DNA of 64,000 nt, from assembly GCA_029262635.1 (NCBI GenBank), contig JAJCZA010000005.1, positions 124,001-188,000 on the forward strand, read 5' to 3'. The notes under the pieces were generated by a model that searched no databases, was not told the DNA's origin, and worked only from the letters and a program-made list of their open reading frames with translations. Positions within the stretch are counted from its first letter, which is position 1; each line of letters starts with the position of its first letter. The position numbers and the translations under genes were made by a program. Below are positions 1-8,109 of this stretch, piece after piece. This DNA comes from Vampirovibrionales bacterium (GTDB lineage: Bacteria; Cyanobacteriota; Vampirovibrionia; Vampirovibrionales; Vampirovibrionaceae).

Positions 1-66
1 ATTATATAGAATAAAAGCGGAACAAATGCGAAAAGTGACCCTTCATTTTAAGTTAAATTCTAAAAT

Positions 67-113
67 AGAGCCTTTTTCTTCGAAATGCGTTGGCTTTCGT
101 TAAAAAAGGCTCT
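67..113 (-). terminator. Rho-independent terminator of the glycine-zipper gene
   Basis: An 11-bp perfect stem (AGAGCC plus five T against five A plus GGCTCT) closes a 25-nt loop that itself holds a small CGAAA/TTTCG stem. It lies just past the stop codon of the minus-strand gene ending at 138. On the minus strand the stem is followed by ATTTTAG. Confidence 0.7.
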
Positions 114-137
114 AATTAGAATAAGATTAAAACGAAT

Positions 138-1088
138 TTATTGACCGTAATACCCACCACCGTTGCCATAGGGATTGGCAGGCTGTTGGGGTTGGGTATA
201 TCCACCACTGTTACCGTAAGGGTCAGCGGGCTGACCATAGCCACCACCATAGGGATTCTGTTGGGGTTGGCCGTAACCACCACCATAAGGACTCGCTTGC
301 TGACCATACTGCTGAGGCTGAGCGTTATAGCTGGGTGGCGAATTATAACCACCTGCATTGTAACCGCCTACGCTTGGAGTAACGGTTACAGGGGTGTCCA
401 AAACAATATTTAAAGGCTGGCCCGCAGGTAAAACGGCTTCAACTCCTTTTTTTGCACCCGCATAGATGGCACCTAAACCGCCACCAATGGCCGTTCCGTA
501 AATAGCACCTCGCCCTACTTTTCCACCTGAAACCGCTCCCATAGCAGTCCCTAAAGCAGCGCCCGCAGCGGCGCCACCACCGGTTCTTAAGGCGGCCTTG
601 CCTAAAGTGCCCTTGGTACTTCCGCCTTTAAGGATACCTGTACCGTCTTCCGTTTGAATCCGGGCAGAAATAGGAACACGCTGCCCGTTGGGTAAAATGG
701 CGGTGGTAAAACGAATATCCAAAGAGCCATTTCGTCCACCTCGACGAGCACTTCGAGCCGAAACAACCTGGCCCTCTATCTGGCTACCGGCTGGGATCAC
801 AATAGCGCCGCCAGCTGTTACGGCAGTTCCTAACGTTGCGTTAAAACGATCGCCTGGGCGTGCATATTCGCTAGTTAAAGGAGACTGGACGGTTGCCGTC
901 ATATAAGTCCCTGCGGGTGCCGTTACAACATGTCCCTGCAAAGGAGGGAGCCCTTGACCAATAAGGGTTCCATTGCCCGGCAAGCCCTGGGTTGAAAAAA
1001 CAGGCTCTTCCGCCAACCCTAGAGAGGGTTGAAATAACGCCAAAGTTAAAGCTAAAAAAGTGGGTATCAACTTAAATGTGACTTTCAA
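138..1088 (-). CDS. Secreted glycine-zipper protein with Tyr/Gly/Gln/Pro-rich tail
   Basis: Product of 316 aa with unknown function. The start is the TTG at 1088, because GGAG lies 8 nt upstream; an upstream TTG at 1109 would place the SD inside the gene. Residues 1-26 form a signal peptide (basic, hydrophobic, then a GLAEE cleavage region). A beta-rich region follows, containing PAGT, PGDRF and IPAGS motifs typical of periplasmic proteins that set the properties of conjugation or envelope components. Then comes a Gly/Ala-rich segment (about 160-205) resembling glycine-zipper membrane-spanning motifs. The last 75 residues are low-complexity repeats of the type NPYGGGYGQP. A paralogue with the same layout lies at 34686-35456. 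The exported location is well supported; the role is unknown. Confidence 0.75.
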   Translation of the reverse strand: MKVTFKLIPTFLALTLALFQPSLGLAEEPVFSTQGLPGNGTLIGQGLPPLQGHVVTAPAGTYMTATVQSPLTSEYARPGDRFNATLGTAVTAGGAIVIPAGSQIEGQVVSARSARRGGRNGSLDIRFTTAILPNGQRVPISARIQTEDGTGILKGGSTKGTLGKAALRTGGGAAAGAALGTAMGAVSGGKVGRGAIYGTAIGGGLGAIYAGAKKGVEAVLPAGQPLNIVLDTPVTVTPSVGGYNAGGYNSPPSYNAQPQQYGQQASPYGGGYGQPQQNPYGGGYGQPADPYGNSGGYTQPQQPANPYGNGGGYYGQ

Positions 1089-1295
1089 AATAAGGTCTCC
1101 TTCACGCAATCAATAGAGGGAACTGATCAGACAAGACGATAGTTGCCCCTTATTGTTCCATTAAAAGGTCTAAATATCCACCCATTAATAGAGAAATCCC
1201 CCCCTAAACTCAAAATCCTGTGCTAATCTAAGTAAAAAAGCGTCCCACATTTTTATGATGGTTTTCCTGTTCATTCCAAAAGAGGCAAAGTAACT

Positions 1296-1979
1296 ATGGG
1301 AAGCTCTCCTCCCCAACCTGGAGCCCCTGCATCCGGTTCCCCATTTGAAAAACTTCAACAGCAAATTTTATCCCTGCCCCTCTGGGTGAAGCAGGTGTTC
1401 TATTCTGTTTTAAAACAGGAACTGGAAAGTATTCTGTCCAAAAGAACCCTGGATACATTTCAACCTGAAGACACTCTTCAAGTTTGGCACCCTGAGCTTA
1501 CCCATGCCGGATCTAAAGCGCTAGATGTACCATCAGGAGAGTACTCTCCCGAATTAATTAAAGTCCTTCGCATGGCTCGCCAAGGGAAGGCCGTTATTGA
1601 CATTACCCTGCTTAACCATTGGACACTGGAAGAATGTAGCATCCATCTGCTCACCGCCATTAGCAAAGAACTGATTCTGGCGCCCAAGTCGGGTATTATT
1701 CAAGCCACCATTCTCTACCTTGCGGGCCGGGTTCGCCTAGGTGAGTATCTGGTAAAGATCGGGCGCGTTACGGTAGAACAACTGGATCAGGCTCTACGCA
1801 CCCAACGCTATATTGAAGAATCACTTGGCGAACGGACTGGCATTGCCAATGTTCTTATTAATTTAGGCTATATTAATAAGATGGATAGTGAAGGCATTCT
1901 CTTTTTAAAAGAAGAAAGTCGAAAAAGCTACTCAACCCATGATTTATTTGGCTCGCTGGGTAATGGGAACAGCGGTTAA
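1296..1979 (+). CDS. Hypothetical protein with C-terminal MshEN/GspE-N-like domain
   Basis: Product of 227 aa. No signal peptide or membrane segment is seen. Residues about 145-205 (LGEYLVKIGRVTVEQLDQAL, then GIANVLINLGYI) match the two-helix repeat pattern of the GspE/MshE N-terminal domain, which binds cyclic-di-GMP in some type IV pilus and type II secretion ATPases. The ATPase itself is absent, so this would be a free-standing adaptor or sensor. The N-terminal 140 residues are unfamiliar. AGAGG lies about 11 nt before the ATG. It is a single-gene unit, divergent from the gene at 138-1088. The domain assignment is by eye and moderate. Confidence 0.7.
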   Translation: MGSSPPQPGAPASGSPFEKLQQQILSLPLWVKQVFYSVLKQELESILSKRTLDTFQPEDTLQVWHPELTHAGSKALDVPSGEYSPELIKVLRMARQGKAVIDITLLNHWTLEECSIHLLTAISKELILAPKSGIIQATILYLAGRVRLGEYLVKIGRVTVEQLDQALRTQRYIEESLGERTGIANVLINLGYINKMDSEGILFLKEESRKSYSTHDLFGSLGNGNSG

Positions 1980-2099
1980 ATCGTTAAAGATTCAAGTCGC
2001 TCACCTTGGTTTTTTATTAAATTACCCCGCACCAGCCATCCTTTCGATCGGTATTCCACAATCCTCTATTTTATTAATAATTTATTTAGATTATTAACG

Positions 2100-2201
2100 T
2101 TTGTTACAAAACAGGTTGGATATTTGACATTTGTAACACAAAAAGCCTCTGCTTTGTTTTTATGCAAATAACAAGTCTACGGGGAATATCTTTAATATAG
2201 T
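2100..2201 (+). promoter_or_regulatory. Possible promoter/operator region upstream of 2237
   Basis: An inverted repeat TGTTACA (2102-2108) and TGTAACA (2132-2138) flanks a TTGACA at 2124-2129. A TATAGT hexamer sits at 2196-2201 without a good -35 at the right distance. This could be the regulated promoter of the small coiled-coil gene at 2237. The case is weak. Confidence 0.25.
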
Positions 2202-2236
2202 ACTTAATCTCGTTTCACCTATAGGGGGGGAAATCT

Positions 2237-2584
2237 ATGGGATTTGCAGCCAGTCAAGGCCGGCTTCAGATGTTGACAGCTCGTAAAAACGATATGGAGC
2301 TGAAACTACAGATGATCCAGCAACAACGTATGTTCTGGGCCGATGTTGCGACCAAGTTAATGATGGCCGCCGCTCGCGATCCAGAAGCATTCGATTCGGA
2401 AAGCCAACAAGGAAGAAGGCTTGAAAGTGATCGGGCGGTTGTCGCTCAGATTGATAAACTGTTGGAAATGGAAGCCAATCGATTAGATAAGCAGCGTGAA
2501 GCAGCTGTCACCGAAATTCAGGCCGTTCGAAAAGTCATCTCCAAGAACATCCAGCAAAGTTTCAGCCTCATGGGTAATGCATAA
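2237..2584 (+). CDS. Small coiled-coil protein (ASQ-R-LTARK type)
   Basis: Product of 115 aa, entirely helical and charged, with no signal peptide or TM segment. The conserved-looking head contains MGFAASQ, then LTARK, then a Gln-rich QMIQQQR stretch. The rest is heptad-rich, as in short flagellar/secretion chaperones or filament-like proteins. A G-run SD (2224-2230) precedes the ATG by 6 nt. I do not recognise a named family; the sharp N-terminal motif suggests a lineage-specific paralogous family. It stands alone between two converging or distant genes. Confidence 0.7.
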   Translation: MGFAASQGRLQMLTARKNDMELKLQMIQQQRMFWADVATKLMMAAARDPEAFDSESQQGRRLESDRAVVAQIDKLLEMEANRLDKQREAAVTEIQAVRKVISKNIQQSFSLMGNA

Positions 2585-2751
2585 GGTTTCATACCCTCAG
2601 GATCTGAATTAAATTATCAACTATCTTAAACCGGAATCATTGCAAGGCCACGACATGATGGTTCCTTTATCAGTGCCAAATTAGAGAGTCACGTGTGTAA
2701 GGAATAAAAAATAAAATACTAAACCCATGACCGGCGCAGGTCTTTGATTTA

Positions 2752-3318
2752 TTACCCCGAACCAAACACATCGTCTGGATCGACACCCAGGGTGTCCATA
2801 ATTTCTTCAATCCGCTCCCAATTTTTGTGGCTCTGTTCCTCGAAACCACAGCCGGGATGATAAACCGTATTTTTATGCGGAAACGGATAAGCACGGCAGC
2901 CCAACGGACGATCTTCGTGAACCCCGCAACGGCCATCCTCTAAGACAAAGCGGCATTTGAAAAATGTGATTTTGTCCGGATCTTTACCCGTTTCCTCCGC
3001 TCGCTTACGCACCCGGTTAACAAATTCGTCAGCAATTTCCCGAACAGCCGTCTGTGATTCATAGGCTTCAAAAATGGAGGCGAACACCCGAGCATGCTCC
3101 GCATTGGGTTCATGGGTTTTACCCAACGCTTTAATTTCATCAAGACTCAACGAGCCTTTAAAGGTCGCTATTTTGCAACAAATACCCCGTTGTTTGCACA
3201 GGTGTTGCGGCATTTTTAACAACCGCTCCACCTCTTTCGCAAATCCCAACGGTGAGTCGGAAGTTACTTCAGATCGAAGCGGCGGATTTGAGGAGGCGTC
3301 CTGTTCGTCCATATCCAT
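2752..3318 (-). CDS. YkgJ-family cysteine-cluster protein (second copy)
   Basis: Product of 188 aa. The start at 3318 is chosen because AGGGA lies 5-6 nt upstream; the longer frame would run into the upstream gene. The cysteine pattern CKQRGICC, then FKCRF, GRCGVHEDRPLGCRAYPF and PGCGF is the signature of the YkgJ zinc/iron-chelating family. It follows its paralogue (3326-3940) by 7 bp, so the two are an operon. YkgJ proteins are proposed to bind a metal or Fe-S cluster; their substrate is generally unknown. Confidence 0.8.
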   Translation of the reverse strand: MDMDEQDASSNPPLRSEVTSDSPLGFAKEVERLLKMPQHLCKQRGICCKIATFKGSLSLDEIKALGKTHEPNAEHARVFASIFEAYESQTAVREIADEFVNRVRKRAEETGKDPDKITFFKCRFVLEDGRCGVHEDRPLGCRAYPFPHKNTVYHPGCGFEEQSHKNWERIEEIMDTLGVDPDDVFGSG

Positions 3319-3325
3319 GTGTTCC

Positions 3326-3940
3326 CTACCAATAATCTGCGCCAAAACGCTTCCAGGGTTTAATTTTTGCTTCAACCATTTCGCGTAAGTCCTGCAATGT
3401 CGTTTCGGGGCGCAGGGGATGGGTAACACCGTCCGGCGACATCTGCGCCAATATGTAGGCGCTGGTTTTTAAGTCTCGGATCCAACGTTTCTGTTTTTCG
3501 CGTTGTTGAAACTGCCAGCCTTCAAAACCGCATTCTGGCGGCATCACCGACCAACCGTGGGCCGGGGCTTCCTGACAACAACGGGGTCGTTTTTCGTAAA
3601 TACCACATAAGCCTTCGGGTGTTACATATCGGCAATGATAAAATGTCATTTCACTGACATCGAGATCATCACTGGTTTCGGCCTCTTTCAACACCTGCTC
3701 TACCTGCTCAGGCACAACCATGCGAGCAGCCTCAATGGACTCATAGGGCTGGAAAATGCTTAAAAACTCGATGGCTTCCTTCTCACCCCGTTCCGCCATT
3801 TCTTTCAGCTCTTTGTAAGGGGCATAGGTTGTAGCAGAACGACAACAACGTCCGCACTTATGACAAAAATCCGGTAATCCGGCTGATTCTTCACCCTCGG
3901 CGACCAAAGCCTCCGTTCCATAATAGTTCAAATCATACAT
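3326..3940 (-). CDS. YkgJ-family cysteine-cluster protein (first copy)
   Basis: Product of 204 aa. It carries CHKCGRCC near residue 27, then FYHCRY, GLCGIYEKRPRCCQEAP and PECGF, the eight-Cys arrangement of YkgJ-like proteins. The ATG at 3940 has GTGAG 8 nt upstream. It is the first gene of a two-gene operon with a diverged paralogue. Compared with the second copy, the third block reads PRCC rather than PLGC, so the cluster geometry may differ. Cytosolic by sequence. Metal binding is family knowledge; the biological role is not known. Confidence 0.82.
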   Translation of the reverse strand: MYDLNYYGTEALVAEGEESAGLPDFCHKCGRCCRSATTYAPYKELKEMAERGEKEAIEFLSIFQPYESIEAARMVVPEQVEQVLKEAETSDDLDVSEMTFYHCRYVTPEGLCGIYEKRPRCCQEAPAHGWSVMPPECGFEGWQFQQREKQKRWIRDLKTSAYILAQMSPDGVTHPLRPETTLQDLREMVEAKIKPWKRFGADYW

Positions 3941-4081
3941 TGTAAAAACTCACGCCCTACCAGCAATCACTACTCTTTATCCTAACCCATCGACAAAAAT
4001 CCGACGACCTTTAAACCAACGAGTTGGCTCTAATTTAAGCTTTCTGTAGGATTTCAAAACGACCTAAAGAAATTAAGCGGG

Positions 4082-4741
4082 TTAAACGGTGCCGAAGGTT
4101 CGGTCACCAGCATCACCAAGGCCCGGTACAATATAGGCCTTGTCATTTAGGCATTCGTCTACAGCACCGGCGTAAATACGAACGCCCGGATGGGCTTCGA
4201 CAAGCTTTGAGACGCCTTCGGGTGCCGCGATAGTGCAAATAAAATACAAATTTTCAGGCTGAACACCCAGCTTTTTAATAATATCAATGGCTGCCACTGC
4301 CGACCCCCCCGTGGCAAGCATGGGATCGAGAACAAAAATCCGGGCCACTGAGTAATCAATATTGGCGGGCAATTTATTGTAATAGGTTACGGGCTTTAGA
4401 GTCTCTTCATCCCGATACAGGCCAATATGATACACGCTAGCCGTCGGCAGAACGTCCAGAGCAATATCCGAAAGCATTAAGCCCGCTCGGAGAATGGGAG
4501 AAATAATAATAGGAACACTGGGATCCAACCGCTTACACTCAGCCTTACTTACGGGGGTTTCTACCAGTACCCTGGCCAAAGGTAGCTGACGAGTGGCTTC
4601 TTCCATTAAAACTCGGCCAATCCGAGCCATGGCACTTCGGAACAATTCATTGGACGTGTTTTTATCCCGTAGAATACTCAAATGGTGCTGAACCAACGGG
4701 TGATCACAAATGGTTACGGAAGGGTGACTCACGATTGCCAT
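4082..4741 (-). CDS. upp: Uracil phosphoribosyltransferase
   Basis: Product of 219 aa, converting uracil and PRPP to UMP in pyrimidine salvage. The PRPP-binding loop DPMLATGGSAVAAI is intact, and the C-terminal PGLGDAGDRTFGT is diagnostic of bacterial Upp. The ATG at 4741 is preferred (AAAGGAG 10 nt upstream) over the in-frame TTG at 4747, which would leave only 4 nt spacing. It is a single-gene unit, divergent from the putative peptidase at 4892. Confidence 0.96.
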   Translation of the reverse strand: MAIVSHPSVTICDHPLVQHHLSILRDKNTSNELFRSAMARIGRVLMEEATRQLPLARVLVETPVSKAECKRLDPSVPIIISPILRAGLMLSDIALDVLPTASVYHIGLYRDEETLKPVTYYNKLPANIDYSVARIFVLDPMLATGGSAVAAIDIIKKLGVQPENLYFICTIAAPEGVSKLVEAHPGVRIYAGAVDECLNDKAYIVPGLGDAGDRTFGTV

Positions 4742-4891
4742 GGCCAAAATGCTCCTTTATTGACTGGGTTCAGCGTATCAGAAAAAAAAAGGCAACAAAA
4801 GCCGTTCAGGTGGTTTAATGACAATAACCAGCGCAAAAGCCTAATTCAGAAAAAGCACGACCATAAAAACAAGGACTATTTCTCTTTCGCC

Positions 4892-5668
4892 ATGGCTACT
4901 TATCCATACGCTTATACACCATCTATCTTTCCAGGGGCTTACACAACGGCACAACCAAAGCCAGGGGCGATTCCAGCATATCCTTTTTATCTTCAAGCAA
5001 TTCAGCAGCTTCCCGGTGCAAGCCAAATGTCCGATACCATTAAGAACGCACTGATGCTGGTGGGCCAAATTCAACACTTACCTCGAGATGAAGCTTATAT
5101 ACGACAATTAGGCGTGGATCTAATTTTCAAAAATGGGGCCGAAGCGCTGAACCTCATCCTGCAAAAACAGCCTCGGGTTGAATTTGGCGACATGGGAGAT
5201 AGTAAAGCCCATGCCCAATGGATTAAAGAACAAAATCTGATTATGATTAACCAAAAATACAAGAACAATTCGTCACGGGAAGCCCTGTACGCCATTTCTG
5301 AGGCCATCTACCATGAAGCCGGTCATGTGGCTCGATTAGGAGATAACCAAGCATCTATCCAGGAAGAAACCAATTGCCTTGCCCTAAACACACTTGCCAA
5401 CCGCTTCCATGCTTATAACGACCCGGCTTATGCGAATAGCTCTTCAGATTCCCGCCTCATTGCCGATGGTGTCGCCCTTTACCCCAAGCTCTTTTTTGAC
5501 TCCGATCCCAATAAACAGGGATTGGTGAATCGAATTATCGAAAAATACGGTATGCTCCCGCCGGAAACACCGGATCACCCGATTCCTCGCACGCCTTATG
5601 GGCTCTCTCTTGTTGACCGCATCCTCCGACAAATTCAACAAAACAACACCATGCAATGGGTGGCTTAA
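4892..5668 (+). CDS. Putative HExxH zinc peptidase-like protein
   Basis: Product of 258 aa if started at the ATG at 4892; a longer frame would overlap upp and is less likely. There is no clear SD. A HEAGH motif at residues 141-145 is followed 13-14 residues later by two glutamates (ASIQEE), the HExxH...E layout of gluzincin-like metallopeptidases. The first 45 residues are Tyr/Pro/Ala-rich with no signal peptide and contain SIFPG, a weak match to the N-terminal motif seen in other orphans here. No named family is recognised. Peptidase activity is inferred from the motif alone. Confidence 0.7.
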   Translation: MATYPYAYTPSIFPGAYTTAQPKPGAIPAYPFYLQAIQQLPGASQMSDTIKNALMLVGQIQHLPRDEAYIRQLGVDLIFKNGAEALNLILQKQPRVEFGDMGDSKAHAQWIKEQNLIMINQKYKNNSSREALYAISEAIYHEAGHVARLGDNQASIQEETNCLALNTLANRFHAYNDPAYANSSSDSRLIADGVALYPKLFFDSDPNKQGLVNRIIEKYGMLPPETPDHPIPRTPYGLSLVDRILRQIQQNNTMQWVA

Positions 5669-5774
5669 TCATTGTTCCTTCCCCCTTCTCGTCAGAATCA
5701 TTTCAAGGCATAATAAGAAGGAAAAACAATCAATAAAACTCATGAGCGTGATATTAAGTTTAGGAAAGTGACCT

Positions 5775-6122
5775 GTGACATTGGCGAATTCAAGTGATTG
5801 TCTATTTTGCAAAATTATTAATGAGGATATTCCTGCCGATATCGTCTATCAGAATCCAAAAGTCACGGCGTTTCGGGATATTAACCCCCAAGCGCCCACC
5901 CATATTTTGGTCATTCCAAATCACCATGTGGACAGTGTTTCACAAACAGAGGACTCTGATACTTTCAGCCATGTCCTTTCTGCCGCTAAAACAATCGCCG
6001 CCCAGGAAAGCCTGACAGACTTCCGGCTCGTCATTAACAATGGTGCCAAAGCGGGACAAACGGTTTCCCATCTGCATTTGCACTTGCTCAGTGGTCGCCC
6101 CTTTAGCTGGCCGCCAGGCTAG
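5775..6122 (+). CDS. HIT-family (histidine triad) nucleotide-binding protein
   Basis: Product of 115 aa with a GTG start; AGGA sits 9 nt upstream. The opening CLFCKIINEDIPADIVYQ, the middle HILVIPNHH and the HLHLHLL histidine triad near residue 101 identify a Hint-branch HIT protein, which hydrolyses purine nucleoside phosphoramidates. The length and the position of the triad near the C-terminus match the Hint group. Just upstream of rpsU, but separated from it by a promoter-like region. Confidence 0.93.
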   Translation: MTLANSSDCLFCKIINEDIPADIVYQNPKVTAFRDINPQAPTHILVIPNHHVDSVSQTEDSDTFSHVLSAAKTIAAQESLTDFRLVINNGAKAGQTVSHLHLHLLSGRPFSWPPG

Positions 6123-6213
6123 CCTGCCAAAGAGCCGAGGATTTACAGTTTTAGTTCTCTTGCCCCCCTGTCATTCCCGTCTTCGTAAGCCCCCAGCATT
6201 TTTACCAACCCCA

Positions 6214-6242
6214 TTGAAAAAGCCCCCCTCGTATGCTAACGT
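6214..6242 (+). promoter_or_regulatory. Possible rpsU promoter
   Basis: TTGAAA (6214-6219), 17-bp spacer, TAACGT (6237-6242). The -10 is weak (three of six consensus bases), but spacing and position upstream of rpsU fit. Confidence 0.35.
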
Positions 6243-6317
6243 AACAGGATAACGATGAGACGATTGATGTAGCATCTATTTGTGTCCTATAGTTTTTTGG
6301 AAGGTGGTGACTCCTCC

Positions 6318-6491
6318 TTGGCCGAAGTTGAGGTTAACCCAGGCGAAAGTATTGAAAGCGCACTGAAGCGGTTCAAAAAGAAAATCCAGAAAGCGGGTAT
6401 TCTTTCTGAAGTAAAGCGTCGTGAGCGATACGAAAAGCCCAGCGTTCGACGTAAACGAAAAGCGGAAGCGGCTCGTAAGCGAAGTCGATAA
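6318..6491 (+). CDS. rpsU: 30S ribosomal protein S21
   Basis: Product of 57 aa starting at a TTG codon at 6318. AAGGTGGTGA ends 7 nt upstream and the residues after it ([20 protein letters not shown]) match the normal S21 N-terminus; an upstream in-frame start would add 12 non-S21 residues. The basic tail ([12 protein letters not shown]) is typical. S21 sits near the anti-SD helix of 16S rRNA and aids initiation. It is a single-gene unit ended by the hairpin at 6528. Confidence 0.95.
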   Translation: MAEVEVNPGESIESALKRFKKKIQKAGILSEVKRRERYEKPSVRRKRKAEAARKRSR

Positions 6492-6527
6492 CGCTTTATC
6501 TACTTATTTAAAGACTTAAAAAAAAGA

Positions 6528-6553
6528 AGCCCTTGGATTAAATCCGAGGGCTT
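6528..6553. terminator. Bidirectional terminator between rpsU and 6733
   Basis: The stem AGCCCTTGGA / TCCGAGGGCT has one T-G pair. An A-run lies on its left, which reads as a long T-run on the minus strand, and TTTAAGT lies on its right. It serves rpsU and, more strongly, the minus-strand gene ending at 6733. Confidence 0.8.
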
Positions 6554-6732
6554 TAAGTCTGTTATGACTTGTAAGAGAGAGCATTTTGAAAATTTAAGTG
6601 AGAGCTTCGATTCTAAGTGAAGTTTGTGAGTACTTTTAAACGAATGAGACCGATGTGCTGTGATGTCCCCTGAAGGGGTGAACGTAAGTGAGAGAGCGTT
6701 AAGTTAATACATTAAAATGGTTTTAAATCTTT

Positions 6733-6915
6733 TTATTGAAAAATAGCATTGTTTAGCTGTTTGTTTAATCCTTGGCTCGCTACATCAGGTGCTTTAACCT
6801 TTTGGGCTAATAAATTCTCCTGCCCTGATGACGGTTGGGTTGGCTTTTCTTCCGGCTTAGGTACAGTGGGTAAGTTGTTAGCGGCACCTCGCATAAAATT
6901 TTGAACTCCGAACAT
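6733..6915 (-). CDS. Small hypothetical protein
   Basis: Product of 60 aa, starting MFGVQNFMRGAANN and rich in Pro, Gln, Asn and Lys, probably disordered. It has a good SD (AGAGGT, 8 nt before the ATG at 6915) and a terminator downstream at 6528-6553, which together make a real gene plausible. There is no signal peptide or domain. The region downstream of its stop (6554-6732) holds several AAGTGAGAG-like short repeats and a CCCCTGAAGGGG hairpin but no gene. Confidence 0.5.
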   Translation of the reverse strand: MFGVQNFMRGAANNLPTVPKPEEKPTQPSSGQENLLAQKVKAPDVASQGLNKQLNNAIFQ

Positions 6916-7360
6916 ATCAATAAACCTCTTTTCATTCCCTACACTGATTGACTCATTAACACGAATTGAATTTTTTTAAGCGAAGCATCAGGGCTTAAGC
7001 ACCCCATACTTTTCTGTGTCCTTTAAAAACGTGACTTTTAAGATAGTGATGAATGGGTTTTCTCTTTCTGTTTTCTCTTTCGTTCTCTTCCTTTCTTTAT
7101 AAGATAGACGTAGATGGCTTGTTGTCGATGGCGTGAATTTGTTTTCTTTCGTACCAAAATAAAAACACGGTATATTTTTGAATTGCTTACTCTTAAGGCC
7201 GCCTTTAGATTTGCTTCACGGTTCTTAACGTCATCTCATTTGATTCAGCCGCTCTTGCTCTCTGCTTCTCACCTTTTATTATGATGATAGTTGATTCTGT
7301 TCCCCGCTTCCTATAAGCTGTCTTCAGGCTGTATCGCTAACTTAAAAGGAGCTGTTTCCA
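6916..7360. other. Pyrimidine-rich intergenic region
   Basis: About 445 bp without a credible gene. The + strand is strongly T/C-rich from 7055 to 7110. A TATGAT hexamer at 7279 could be the -10 for the gene at 7361, but its -35 spacing is poor. I see no tRNA, riboswitch or long hairpin. Confidence 0.5.
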
Positions 7361-8107
7361 ATGTCGATTCATTCGTCTTATTATCTGCCGACCCCCCCGA
7401 TAAAATTCAGTGCCATCTCATTCCCCTGGACACCCCAAAAAAAGCCTGTCGACCCAGAACAAGCCACCATCGACACCCTTCACACTTTTCGTTCTGAATT
7501 AGAATCAACAGCTGGTTATTACTCCACAGTCAATGCTGATCAGTATAAAGCACTTCGAGAAATGGCGGCACTAAAGGCCGCGGGGGGAGTTGAATCACTT
7601 GAGAAGCTAGACCAATTAAGAAAAGACCACACGGCTCTATTAAAGCCCGGATTTAATAGCATTCGGAACGATTTAGCAGAAGCCGGTCTGGTTCAATTTA
7701 AACAGCCTGACCCTCCTGAAGAAGGTTGGATTGATGCCTCTTTACCACAAGAGTATCCACCTGTTTTATTCAAATTCCAGCATCCTAAACTCGCCGATCA
7801 AGTCCTGAGGATCGTTCAACGTAATAAGCTAAGAGAATTGCTGTTTAAGCTGGGGCAATCCGAGCAGAATCAGACGGATTTCTCCCCTCTGTCAAGCCCA
7901 CTCCGTCAGGAATGGGGCGAAGATAAGATAATCGGATACATGAAGGAGCTGGAAGACTTAGGGTTTATTATCGTGGAAGGAATCCGAAACCCTCAACCTC
8001 GATTAACGGACACTGGCCGGACGTTTGTCCGGGGATTTTTCAAAGATAAATACAGCGATCAACTGACCCAAGCGCACCCAAAATTCCAAAAGGCTCCTCT
8101 TAAGTAG
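7361..8107 (+). CDS. Orphan protein with winged-helix-like C-terminus and IKFSA motif
   Basis: Product of 248 aa. AAAGGAGC lies 8 nt before the ATG. No signal peptide. Residues 14-18 (IKFSA) match the N-terminal motif shared by other orphan proteins in this window. Residues about 45-90 are helical. The C-terminal 70 residues (a helix with EDKIIGYMKELEDLGFI, a beta wing, then RLTDTGRTFV) resemble the winged-helix DNA-binding layout of MarR/PadR-type proteins, as in the gene at 19442. It converges with serA, with only 2 bp between stop codons. Function unknown; DNA binding is an inference. Confidence 0.7.
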   Translation: MSIHSSYYLPTPPIKFSAISFPWTPQKKPVDPEQATIDTLHTFRSELESTAGYYSTVNADQYKALREMAALKAAGGVESLEKLDQLRKDHTALLKPGFNSIRNDLAEAGLVQFKQPDPPEEGWIDASLPQEYPPVLFKFQHPKLADQVLRIVQRNKLRELLFKLGQSEQNQTDFSPLSSPLRQEWGEDKIIGYMKELEDLGFIIVEGIRNPQPRLTDTGRTFVRGFFKDKYSDQLTQAHPKFQKAPLK

Positions 8108-8109
8108 TC

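Noticed and set aside
141-413. 90-aa frame opposite the 138 gene
   Set aside because: Shadow of the low-complexity Gly/Tyr tail.
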